Below are positions 36,882-47,127 of a stretch of 64,000 nucleotides of DNA, in pieces. Every line of letters begins with the position of its first letter. Position 1 is the stretch's first letter. The notes beneath the pieces were generated by a model that made no database searches, had not been told where the DNA came from, and was given only the letters and a program-made list of their open reading frames with translations. Source of the DNA: Brachionus manjavacas (Eukaryota; Rotifera; Eurotatoria; Ploima; Brachionidae); the NCBI GenBank assembly GCA_019054805.1, contig JAHQIY010000031.1, positions 124,001-188,000 on the forward strand, given 5' to 3'. The position numbers were made by a program, and so were the translations under genes.

Positions 36882-37413
36882 ATGAAAGGACACCAAGTTT
36901 TTTTGGCTATTTTTTGTTTAATTTTTGGTAAAAAATTTAACTTTCTCAAAATTTTAAAATATTTTTCATGAATTTTAAAAAGCTCATCTTACAAATGTCC
37001 ATACTTTGAAATGTCGAACAGGATTTGCCATAAGTCAACCTGGATCGGATGAATTGAAAACTTATTTTGATAACACCAATCCTCAACCAGATTGCAGTGG
37101 TACAAGCAGTTCTAACCCTGCTAGTCAACCAAAAGGATGTTCTGTAATTATAATAATTAATTAATAATTTAAAATTTAAAATGATTTTAACTAATTCTAT
37201 ATTTCTTAGAAAGATGTTTACAAACTTTCTGGGGGAAATATTTATGTTGCCTATGGCTGCTTTAACCCACAATTAGCTACAGAAGTTCAATATGGCCGTA
37301 ATGTTTTTCAATATGTTTGTACAACTGATAATTGTAATAAATCTCATAATTTGAAATTTAATTTGATTGCAATTTTTTCTTTTATAATTTTGTCTTTTGC
37401 TAATTTTTTTTAA
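36882..37413 (+). CDS. Ly6-like GPI-type protein, array copy 9
   Basis: Intact copy with exons 36882-36927, 36983-37143 and 37210-37413. Eight Ts give the short 136-residue form. Confidence 0.7.
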
Positions 37414-38661
37414 AATTACCTCGTCATTATTTTACATTTATTTAAAATAAAATTGCATTTCAAAAAGTTTAATTATTAGTTCAGCTTTTTATATTTTTTA
37501 AAAGCTTGCAAATAAGAATTCATTTGGCACATGAACTATGCTCTTGATTGATCATTGAACAAATTCAAGAAAATAATTTAATAAGAAGTATCTCTATGTT
37601 GTGTCGAACATTTCTAAGAATTTCTTAGATACAACTATTTTTTATTCGAACTTTTAAGTGAAATTAAAAGAACCTTAATTTCTAAAGCAAAGCAGTTTTA
37701 AAATTTTTTCTGACATTTGAAATTAATTATTCCCTTGTTAAAAGGTAATTATCTTGTTTGACAAAAAAAAATTCATTATTAAATCAGTGCAATTAAAAAC
37801 TTTAAAAAAAAATTCTAAGAGCAATAAAATTTTTTCATTATGCTATATTTTTCGTCAATCAAACTTTACTTTCTCATTTAAAACATTTAAAGCAGTATTA
37901 AAATTTATCGTAATAATGAATCAAAAGTATACGAAGCGAATATTACAAAATTCTAGAAGATATGATATTTTTCCTATTAAAGAATGAAGCTGTCATCACG
38001 CTTACCGTTTTTTAAAAGAAAATTTCCAATAAATCACTTATTAATTTTATAAAATATTAAAAAAAATAAATCACAAAAATATAACTAAATTATTATGTTT
38101 AATAATTTTCGATCGGTTATAAAAAATGATATTTTTAATAAAATTTTTCAAAGTGTGGGGTATATCTTTCAAATTAGTCTAGAATTGAGGGAACTATTTT
38201 GAGAAAAAACAAACGATTTGACTTTTGAATTGAATTAAATTCAGTAAATATAAGTGAAAGATCAAAAATTTCTGATTAAAGAAATCAAACCAAAAAAATC
38301 CTTTTATTTAAAATGAAAAACTCTATTTTTGATTTTTAATATTTGGAATAATCGCACTAACTGAAAATTTTGAAAAATTGATATTTTTAGAAAAATAGAT
38401 GTTTTGTTTAAATTTTAGTTCGTTCGGAAAATAATCCTGGCAATATTAAAAAATTTATAATTTTCTTTGAACTTTTAAAAGAAAAAAAATGAATCAAAAT
38501 AATGTTCGATAATTCATATTCTAATTATTTTACAGTTAAAATTAAACAGAAACTGTATCTTATGGCAACTAAAAAACAAATTAATAATATAAAAAGGGTT
38601 AAAAATATCTTTATTTTATTAAGAAAAATAAAAAAACTAAAAAATTCTCGAGATTTAAAAA

Positions 38662-39229
38662 ATGAAAGGACACCAAGTTTTTTTGGCTATTTTTTGTTTA
38701 ATTTTTGGTAAAAAATTTAACTTTCTCAAAATTTTAAAATATTTTTCATGAATTTTAAAAAGCTCATCTTACAAATGTCCATACTTTGAAATGTCGAACA
38801 GGATTTGCCATAAGTCAACCTGGATCGGATGAATTGAAAACTTATTTTGATAACACCAATCCTCAACCAGATTGCAGTGGTACAAGCAGTTCTAACCCTG
38901 CTAGTCAACCAAAAGGATGTTCTGTAATTATAATAATTAATTAATAATTTAAAATTTAAAATGATTTTAACTAATTCTATATTTCTTAGAAAGATGTTTA
39001 CAAACTTTCTGGGGGAAATATTTATGTTGCCTATGGCTGCTTTAACCCACAATTAGCTACAGAAGTTCAATATGGCCGTAATGTTTTTCAATATGTTTGT
39101 ACAACTGATAATTGTAATAAATCTCATAATTTGAAATTTAATTTGATTGCAATTTTTTCTTTTATAATTTTGTCTTTTGCTAATTTTTTTAAAATTACCT
39201 CGTCATTATTTTACATTTATTTAAAATAA
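38662..39229 (+). CDS. Ly6-like GPI-type protein, array copy 10 (long tail)
   Basis: Last complete copy, with exons 38662-38707, 38763-38923 and 38990-39229. Seven Ts give the 148-residue form. Its upstream flank has a small change (CAAACCAAAAAAATCC instead of CAAACAGAAAAAAATCC at about 38287). The unit ends 824 bp further on at the LINE 2 junction. Confidence 0.7.
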
Positions 39230-40056
39230 AATTGCATTTCAAAAAGTTTAATTATTAGTTCAGCTTTTTATATTTTTTAAAAGCTTGCAAATAAGAATTC
39301 ATTTGGCACATGAACTATGCTCTTGATTGATCATTGAACAAATTCAAGAAAATAATTTAATAAGAAGTATCTCTATGTTGTGTCGAACATTTCTAAGAAT
39401 TTCTTAGATACAACTATTTTTTATTCGAACTTTTAAGTGAAATTAAAAAGAACCTTAATTTCTAAAGCAAAGCATTTTAAAATTTTTTCTGACATTTGAA
39501 ATTAATTATTCCCTTGTTAAAAGGTAATTATCTTGTTTGACAAAAAAATTCATTATTAAATCAGTGCAATTAAAAACTTTAAAAAAATTCTAAGAGCAAT
39601 AAAATTTTTTCATTATGCTATATTTTTCGTCAATCAAACTTTACTTTCTCATTTAAAACATTTAAAGCAGTATTAAAATTTATCGTAATAATGAATCAAA
39701 AGTATACGAAGCGAATATTACAAAATTCTAGAAGATATGATATTTTTCCTATTAAAGAATGAAGCTGTCATCACGCTTACCGTTTTTTAAAAGAAAATTT
39801 CCAATAAATCACTTATTAATTTTATAAAATATTAAAAAAATAAATCACAAAAATATAACTTAATTATTATGTTTAATAATTTTCGATCGGTTATAAAAAA
39901 TGATATTTTTAATAAAATTTTTCAAAGTGTGGGGTATATCTTTCAAATTAGTCTAGAATTGAGGGAACTATTTTGAGAAAAAACAAACGATTTGACTTTT
40001 GAATTGAATTAAATTCAGTAAATATAAGTGAAAGATCAAAAATTTCTGATTAATAA

Positions 40057-40155
40057 TAATTCCAATCCACTTGAACGGCAAAGTGCCAAGCTCATAGAGA
40101 GCCAAGTGAACGCATTTATTGATCAAATTAGAAGTAAAAATAAAAATAAAAGTTA
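40057..40155 (+). other. Coding-like filler between array and LINE 2
   Basis: This ~100 bp belongs neither to the array unit nor clearly to the LINE. On the plus strand it is an open frame reading LERQSAKLIESQVNAFIDQ and then a lysine-rich end with a stop at 40153-40155. The composition is coding-like and less AT-rich than its flanks. It may be the last exon of an unrelated gene captured at the insertion junction. I do not recognise the protein. Confidence 0.35.
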
Positions 40156-40186
40156 ACTGACAAAATTAATAATTAAAGTTTTTAAA

Positions 40187-42931
40187 TTAATAATTAAAGA
40201 TTTTAGATTTCAAATCAAAATTTCCAAAAAATTTTATGAATTTCATATAAAAGAAATTGACATTGTTCTTGATTCGTGCTTCAAACGTTGTTGGAGTATG
40301 TTCGTTTTGGATTACGTTATTAATATATTTTGAGTAAAAAAAGGCAAATGTCCTTTCACCATAGTCATTGAATTTCCCTTTTGGTGGAACAGCGAGTTGT
40401 TTGTTATTCCGTAGTTTATAAGGACGCATTAGTTGGTAGTTGTATATGAGTTTCGATTTAAGTTCATCAGGGGCATTTGAATTTACCTTGATTGAGTATA
40501 TAAAGTTCGAGAGCCTAATTATTAGGCGATGAATAAAACAGTTTATGTTACGTTTTTCAAGATTGCTGTTGAAATGATCGAAGTCTTGATTATCATTTAT
40601 CATAGGATTGATATTGAAAAGCTTGTATAAACACAGATAATATGCATCTGCAATTTTCTGAATAGTTTTCTTTGGAAAATAAATTAATAGGGTCATACAG
40701 TAGTCGAAGTGTGGTAAGATGAAGGTTTTAAAAAATTGAATTTTGACTGAAAATGAAAGGTGAAACAAATCTTTGATCGAAAAAAGCTGTCTATTAATTT
40801 TACTTCTAAGATCATTCGTATGTTTTAAAAAATTTAGTTTGTTATCAATTTTTATTCCAAGGAGCTTAAATGAGTCAACTACTTCGACAGAAGTATTCCC
40901 TATAAGAATATTCTTTGGGAGATTGATATTCCTCTTCTTTGTTATAAACATGATCTTAGTTTTTGACCAATTAATATCAATTCGGTTAAAGTCACACCAC
41001 TCGATTAAACGCTTAACAGTATGGTCAAATTTATTTAGTAAAAAGTTTAGATCAGTTGCTATTAACGACAATGTGGTATCATCAGCAAATAACTTCGTTT
41101 CAAAATTAACCAGGTAGAAAACAATATCGTTGATGAAGATTAGGAAAAGAAGTGGTCCAAGTACACTTCCTTGTGGAACTCCTAGTTTATTTAGTATTAA
41201 TGTTGAAATACTAGAGTTGAACTTTACCATTTGTTTGCGATTAGAAAAATAATCGGAGATAAGCTTGATTGCATTCATATCAAATCCATACTTTTCCAAT
41301 TTCTGATAGTTGTTAATATCATCAATAGATCCCTTATTTTTAAAAAGAGGTGAAACTACTGATATTTTAAAGTCATCAGGGACTTTACCATTGGCTATAC
41401 ATTTATTAAAAATATTGCTTAATAGTTTTGAGATAAACGGAGAAATAGATTTTAAAATTTGTGAGGGGATACCATCATAACCAGCCCCACTTGATTCTGA
41501 TAGTTTATCAATTTCTTGAACTATTTCGGTTTCACTTATCGAAACAAATTTGAACGTTGATGCCTTTATTTGACCATTTGCATTGATTTCATCGAAGAAA
41601 TTATCACAGAATTTTTCAGAGTCTTTGAATTCAATTTCTGAATCTGAACTTATTGATGTAAAAAATAAATTGAACATTTCAGAAATAGCTGAATAAGTGA
41701 CCGCTATGTTACCATTGAAACAAAGTTCAGTCGGTGAATTAGATCTATGTGTTTTATCTGATTTTATTTTAATTTGCGTAGAATAAAATTCCCAAAATTT
41801 TTTTGAATTTTTGAAATCGAACATTGTCTTTGTTTTGAAGTAATTGATTATTTTTAACTCATATTGCCTAAAAAACTCTTTTTTCCAGTAATAAAAAAGA
41901 GCATATTTTAAGCCATTTAACTTATCGATGACATAAGTTTTGTAAGCCGAGTCACGACAATGTCTTATATACAATAGTTCGTCATCATACCAAGGAAACA
42001 TGTCATTGTTTTTAAGTTTTATCTCCCTAATTGGTGCTATAGTATTGAGTATGGTATGAATTGCAGTTTTAAATGTAGTCCATTGATTATCAACAGAAGG
42101 TATTAAATCAATAAAGTTGAAATCAATTTTTGCTATTTCCTCTATTATGAGGTTGATATTTTTAGCAGAAAGATTTCGACCCCAAATAGAGATAGGTTCA
42201 CTTTTAATTGGACAAATGTTTAATTTTGCGGCTATAAATGAGTGATCACTAAATGGGCATTCGATTGTAAGAGTATCTTTAATAAAATCACCATTATGTA
42301 ATATTACGTCTAGTTGTGAGCTTTTTGATTTGAATTCTGATTTATTTTTAAAGAATCTTGTTTTAGTTCTAGTTGGATCAACAACGAAATTTATTAGAGA
42401 ATGATTTGATAAGAATTCATTAAAATGATTATTCGACGAGCATTCCATATTTAGATCACCAATGATGAATAATGGAATATTTGAGTCGAGCGAGAAGATC
42501 AATTTGTCTAGTTGTTCGAGATATTGATCACTTTTGGTGTTAGGCGGCTTATAGCTTAATATTAGATTTAGTAGTCGACCTCGGATGTTAACTTGTATTG
42601 AGATAAATTCAAATAAATCTAAACTGACTTTTTGCTTCTTGATCTTTATTCCATTTTTTATATAAGCAAGCAAGCCACCACCAGTTTCCTCACAAGGTCG
42701 ATGATAAAAAATTTCTTTGTAATTTGTATTTTGAAATTGATTGATTGGTCGATTTGGGTTTAACCTCGTCTCACTGATAAAAATAATATCAAAATTTGCT
42801 TTGCTAAGTATTTGTTGTAAATCATAACCTTTATGAGTAAGTGAATTGATGTTTAAATGTAATATGTTAAAATCTGATAATGAAAAATTAACTAAACTTT
42901 CTAAATATTGCGGAATTAAAGATTGCGTCAA
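40187..42931 (-). pseudogene. LINE 2 ORF2: endonuclease intact, reverse transcriptase palm deleted in frame
   Basis: The frame is open for 914 residues. The endonuclease looks complete: LHLNINSLTHKG, IFISETRLN with the catalytic glutamate, IGDLNME, SQLDVILHN and FSDHSFIAAKL. RT begins at SVVSPLFKNKGSIDDINNYQ. It then jumps at about 41305 directly to KLEKYGFDMNAIKLISDYF, skipping the region that holds motif A and its catalytic aspartate. Motif B (GVPQGSVLGPLLFLIFIND) and motif C (KLFADDTTL) follow. The C-terminal domain ends with DYGERTFAFFYSKYINNV. The in-frame loss makes a long but RT-dead protein that could still nick DNA. The family is Jockey/CR1-like by motif style. Confidence 0.85.
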
Positions 42932-43365
42932 AATTTGAGATTGTCATAATTGTTTATTTTGAAATTCAATAATTCGTTTGCCAAATATTTCACTTTTTAT
43001 ATGTTTTCTGTATTTATTAATTTCGGTAACTTCAAACGATATATTTTGCTCATAACATAAGAACCTTGAATACAAACATACAAATACACCACAGTCGGAT
43101 TGGGGGTATGAATGAAACTATATTTGCGAACTCTGGAAGTACCTTGAGTAAAATCCGTTTGTCCGAGCGAGTACCTTCGACTTAAAGGCTGATTATGGTT
43201 CGTTTTGAATGACTGTAAGGGTCCACTTGGAATAATTACGATTGGATTAAAGGATGTATTAACTGGAGCATTTAAAAATTTTTGAGCTTTATTTTTTCGT
43301 TCAAATGCATTAGAAAATGTTGTACGATTTGTTGTTGAGCCATTTTGAACAGCCGGTTTAACTGT

Positions 43366-44094
43366 TTAACTTGATAAATTTTCTTTTGCATTATATTTCT
43401 TGTATTTTTCTACTTTGCTTTTGAGTAAATTTCGTTGATTAAGAGACAAATAAGGGTTTACATAGACTCGTGAGAATTTAGATGTATTTTTAAGCATGTG
43501 AGTTTTTTTGAACAGGTATTTTAGGTTGCACTGATTCGAGAACACACATTCAATTGGTCTTGGGAAATCTGTTTTATTTGATTTTAACCTTTTAAAGAAA
43601 ATCGGTGCTTCAAAACCAATTGCTCCAAATATATTGTTTATTTGTACTCGGTCATTCTCAGATTCATTGAGTCCGATAATGACACTTTTATTTCGATGTT
43701 TCTCACGTTCGATAAGTTGATTATCGATTAACTGTATTATTTCGCTCTTCGTTGCAATAGGGTTCTCGGTAACGTTTACGGTTTTAGTTTTGTTCCAAGT
43801 AGAGGAGAAATTAGAACTAAAGTTTTCATTACTTACCTGCAGGTTTATATTCTTAGCATTTGATTGTTCATTTGTTAAAGTCGTAATAGTTGCTGATCTT
43901 ATGATTGAATGTAAATCAGTTAATCGCCGTTCAATATTTAGGATCTTCTCATTTGTAATTGTGTTGAATTCAGATTGTTTTGTATCAAGATTTGAGAGCC
44001 ATTGATCAAACTTTTTGCAGGTTACTTTTTCGTTTTGTTTGTAGGTTGATTTGATGTTCATTTTCTCTTTAGTTGGACCGTAAAACAGGGACAA
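43366..44094 (-). CDS. LINE 2 ORF1 protein
   Basis: The 242-residue frame has a polar N-terminal half (residues about 25-75 could form a coiled coil, with EKILNIERRLTDLHSII). The C-terminal half is RRM-like: NKSVIIGLNESEN, then RPIECVFSNQCNLKYLFKK and FSRVYVNPYLSLNQRN. The latter resembles the V-Y-I-N-x-D-L-T motif of LINE ORF1 proteins. It is expected to bind element RNA. It is unlike LINE 1 ORF1 at the sequence level. The open frame appears to stop early, and coding-like sequence continues in the gap towards ORF2. Confidence 0.6.
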   Translation of the reverse strand: MSLFYGPTKEKMNIKSTYKQNEKVTCKKFDQWLSNLDTKQSEFNTITNEKILNIERRLTDLHSIIRSATITTLTNEQSNAKNINLQVSNENFSSNFSSTWNKTKTVNVTENPIATKSEIIQLIDNQLIEREKHRNKSVIIGLNESENDRVQINNIFGAIGFEAPIFFKRLKSNKTDFPRPIECVFSNQCNLKYLFKKTHMLKNTSKFSRVYVNPYLSLNQRNLLKSKVEKYKKYNAKENLSS

Positions 44095-44298
44095 TTACAA
44101 CAAAGGTCAGTTTGGTATTGGTTAATTTTTCATAAATTATTATTATTTTGTTTGTCACGTGACGACGCTATAAATTTTCAAAATTTTAAATTTGCTAAGC
44201 CAAACGACACTTTGTTGAATTTTTTTTTTTCTTTTTTTGTGAATTTCGTTTCAATTCGAACAATTTTTCTACGTTAAGCTATAAGTTAAGTTAAGTTA

Positions 44299-44980
44299 AG
44301 TTTTTATATTTTTTAAAAGCTTGCAAATAAGAATTCAATTGGCACATGAACTATGCTCTTGATTGATTATTGAACAAATTCAAGAAAATAATTTAATAAG
44401 AAGCATCTCTATGTTGTGTCGAACATTTCTAAGAATTTCTTAGTTACAACTATTTTTTATTTGAACTTTTAAGTGAAATTAAAAAGAACTTTAATTTCTA
44501 AAGCAAAGCAGTTTTAAAATTTTTTCTGACATTTGAAATTAATTATTCCCTTGTTAAAAGGTAATTATCTTGTTTGACAAAAAAATTCATTATTAAATCA
44601 GTGCAATTAAAAACTTTAAAAAAAAATTCTAAGAGCAATAAAATTTTTTCATTATGCTATATTTTTCGTCAATCAAACTTTACTTTCTCATTTAAAACAT
44701 TTAAAGCAGTATTAAAATTTATCGTAATAATGAATCAAAAGTATACGAAGCGAATATTACAAAATTCTAGAAGATATGATATTTTTCCTATTAAAGAATG
44801 AAGCTGTCATCACGCTTACCGTTTTTTAAAAGAAAATTTCCAATAAATCACTTATTAATTTTATAAAATATTAAAAAAAATAAATCACAAAAATATAACT
44901 TAATTATTATGTTTAATAATTTTCGATCGGTTATAAAAAATGATATTTTTAATAAAATTTTTCAAAGTGTGGGGTTTATT
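44299..44980 (+). repeat. Right-edge diverged fragment of the 1.78 kb unit
   Basis: The sequence resumes at TTTTTATATTTTTTAAAAGC of the unit (downstream of the Ly6-like exon 3) and runs to GGGGTTTA, where LINE 3 begins. It contains no gene part. It has several substitutions relative to the array (ATTGATTATTG, AGAAGCATC, TTAGTTACAAC, TTATTTGAAC) and shares AATTCAATTGGC with copy 0. Confidence 0.88.
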
Positions 44981-45135
44981 TTTATAATTAATAAACTTAA
45001 TACTTTATTAAAGAAGAAATTTTGTCTGGCCGACGCAGGAAATCAGAGTCGCTATCGAGTCGCTTGCCAATCGGTACTGCCAGTGCATCGCGCTTTGGGC
45101 TAGCAACCTAATCGCTTAACGCAAGCAAATTTGCT

Positions 45136-46730
45136 ATGAATACGAGAGATGTTAGAGGCCAAACAGGTGGGAAAGCAAGCAATTCATCGCGAATGATAAC
45201 GACTGGTGAAAGCCTGGAGAGGAAGCCAGCTAGTGGAAGAACACAGCGGCGATGGGGAGTAATTCGACCAACAGCCAAGACCAAAATTGGCTGCGTCAAC
45301 ATCCGAACAATGGGAATTGAGTCGGACGCAAGAGAGGCCCTTATATTCAGGACGATGGAGACCTATAATCTGGATATATGCGACCTCAGCGAAACGAAGA
45401 GGAAGGGCAGTGGTAGACAGAGAATAGGAGACTACGAGATCTTCTATTCTGGAGTTAAGGAGTCAGAGGAGGCATACGGTGGCGTTGCAGTTGCAGTGCG
45501 ACGGCGCCACATAGGAGCTTTGACAGCATGGGGCGCAGTGAATGAGCGCATTATCTGGGCCAAATTTAGCTCGCGGAATGTTGCAACAACTATTGTAAAT
45601 TGCTACGCACCAACAGAAGAGGCAACATTAGAGCAAAAGGAGAGCTTTTATGGACAGTTGCAAGCCGTGTTGCAAAAGGTACCTAAAAGAGACATGGTGT
45701 TCCTGATTGGTGATTTTAACGCCAGGATCGGCAACGATTATGGGGTATGGAGGGGCGTCATTGGAAAGAATGGACTGCGGAACAAGGAGATGAACAGCAA
45801 TGGTGAAAGGCTGTTGGAACTGTGTATGGTCAACAACTTGAGCATTTGCAGTACCTTTTTTCAGCACAAAGACATTCACAAGATTACTCATGTGAATTTC
45901 AATGCTCAGAAGACCAAAAGCCAGATCGACCACATAATGGTTAACCGGAGATGGCTGTCAGCTATTCAGGACACCAGGGTTTGGACTGGAGCAGATTTCG
46001 GAACCACGGATCACTCCTTGCTGGCGGCAACGTGCAGGTTAAGACTTAAGAGCTCGCGAAAGGTTAGCCCATTTGCATGTCTAGACGTGGAGCAACTTAG
46101 TCATAGCCTCAAGAAAGACGAGTTCCAGATAGAGCTTAAAAACAAATTTAGTGTATTGAGCGATGAGGGTGAAGATCTCGAGCAGAGCTGGGCTCGTTTC
46201 AGGACGGCCGTAAGTGAGGTAGGTCAAAAAGTATGTGGACGAAAGAAGAAGCAGCGCAATTATTGAATGAACGATGAAGCTCTGAAAGCTATCATAGAAA
46301 AAGCCGAGGTTTTCAGGAAGGTAAGAAGTGCCGTTAACAGAAGGCAAAAGGAAGCCAATATAAACCGGTACCACGAACTAAACAAGCCTTGCATAAGACT
46401 GGTCAGGAAAGCTAAGAAGGAGTACTGGCATAAGAAGGGCAAGGAGTTGGAGCAACATGCCGCGGCTAATAACACAAGGGCTGTGTACCAGACGATCCGA
46501 GAGATAGGGGGTCTTAAGCAGGTGCAAGCGAACCAGCTGAGGAAGAAGGATGGGTCCGTTACAAAAGACTGTGGGGAAATAAAGGAAAGGTGGAGAGAGC
46601 ATTTCGAAGAATTGCTTAATGTGGGACGACAACTGGAAACGCACACCTAAGTTAGCACCGTGGGGAATGACAGCGAAGAAGATGAACCGGTTCCGGAAGC
46701 GTACGAAATCAAATTTGCTATCAAAGCTTT
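45136..46730 (+). pseudogene. LINE 3 endonuclease and linker
   Basis: The first frame (45136-46266) encodes CVNIRTMGIESDAREALIF, ICDLSETKRKGSG (catalytic glutamate), FLIGDFNARIGNDYGVW, QIDHIMVNRRW and FGTTDHSLLAATC, a complete AP-type endonuclease of the RTE kind. An in-frame TGA at 46264-46266 replaces what is normally a tryptophan. The same frame then continues as the basic linker (EALKAIIEKAEVFRKVRS) to a TAA at 46648-46650, and coding similarity carries on to EIKFAIKALF before the capture junction. The two stops make it non-functional. Confidence 0.82.
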
Positions 46731-47044
46731 GTTTGGTTAGATGTGCAGTATTTGGACGATGTCTGGTTGGTCATACTTGAATTGCTCTTTATTTCCACTA
46801 TAAAAAACCAAAAATTTGGACTATTGACCAAAAAAATCATGACCAAAATGACAAATAAAATAAGTGATAGGATTTTTTTGTTTGTTTGAAATTTGAATTT
46901 GTGAGAAAAAATCACAAAAAAAAGTCTGTCTGTGGAAATAGCTACATTTAGCCAAGAACTAGCTTGATACAAAGTTCGCAGAACAAATAAGTACATGCGA
47001 CAACCCCAGTCCGATTTTAAGATTAAACTTCTATTTTGTATTAT
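46731..47044 (-). pseudogene. Captured fragment of the neighbouring GPCR gene, inverted
   Basis: This 314 bp is the reverse complement of about 49636-49949, the part of the receptor gene coding TM2 end to the second extracellular loop (MYLFVLRTLYQASSWLNVAI to KYCTSNQT). The match appears identical or nearly so, so the copying was recent. It lies inside LINE 3 between linker and RT. A short TGTTTGG match at the left junction could be microhomology. It lacks both ends of the gene and cannot encode a receptor. Confidence 0.92.
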
Positions 47045-47127
47045 AGACTTTAGACTAGTTTTACCTATTCAAGAATGTTCGAATTTAAACTTTAAAAAAA
47101 GGTAATGAGATGGTTCTAAATCTTCTA

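Larger units (their letters stand above)
21607..40053 (+). repeat. Tandem array, ~10.4 copies of a ~1.78 kb unit carrying a Ly6-like gene
   Basis: Successive copies are spaced 1776-1781 bp and are almost identical, differing mainly in homopolymer length and a few substitutions. Each unit contains one small three-exon gene with about 1.2 kb of AT-rich flank. Copies 1-4 share one set of variants (GGGGTTTATC, CAGTTAAAATAAG) and copies 6-10 another (GGGGTATATC, CAGTAAATATAAG), with copy 5 mixed. This points to unequal crossing-over and local homogenisation. The last copy stops at 40053, next to LINE 2. Confidence 0.95.
40156..44298 (-). mobile_element. LINE 2: two-ORF non-LTR retrotransposon with internal deletion
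   Basis: A minus-strand element at the right edge of the array, with ORF1 (44094-43366), a ~430 bp linker that is also partly open, and ORF2 (42931-40187). Its 5' side ends in four TTAAG repeats (44281-44301). Its 3' side has two copies of TTAATAATTAAAG near 40170-40195 and no poly(A). The flanks are different array copies, so a simple target duplication cannot be shown. Confidence 0.8.

Noticed and set aside
40053-44299. A ~700 bp target duplication around LINE 2
   Set aside because: Both flanks are array units, but the right flank carries several old variants absent from the left one, so they are different copies rather than a duplicated target.
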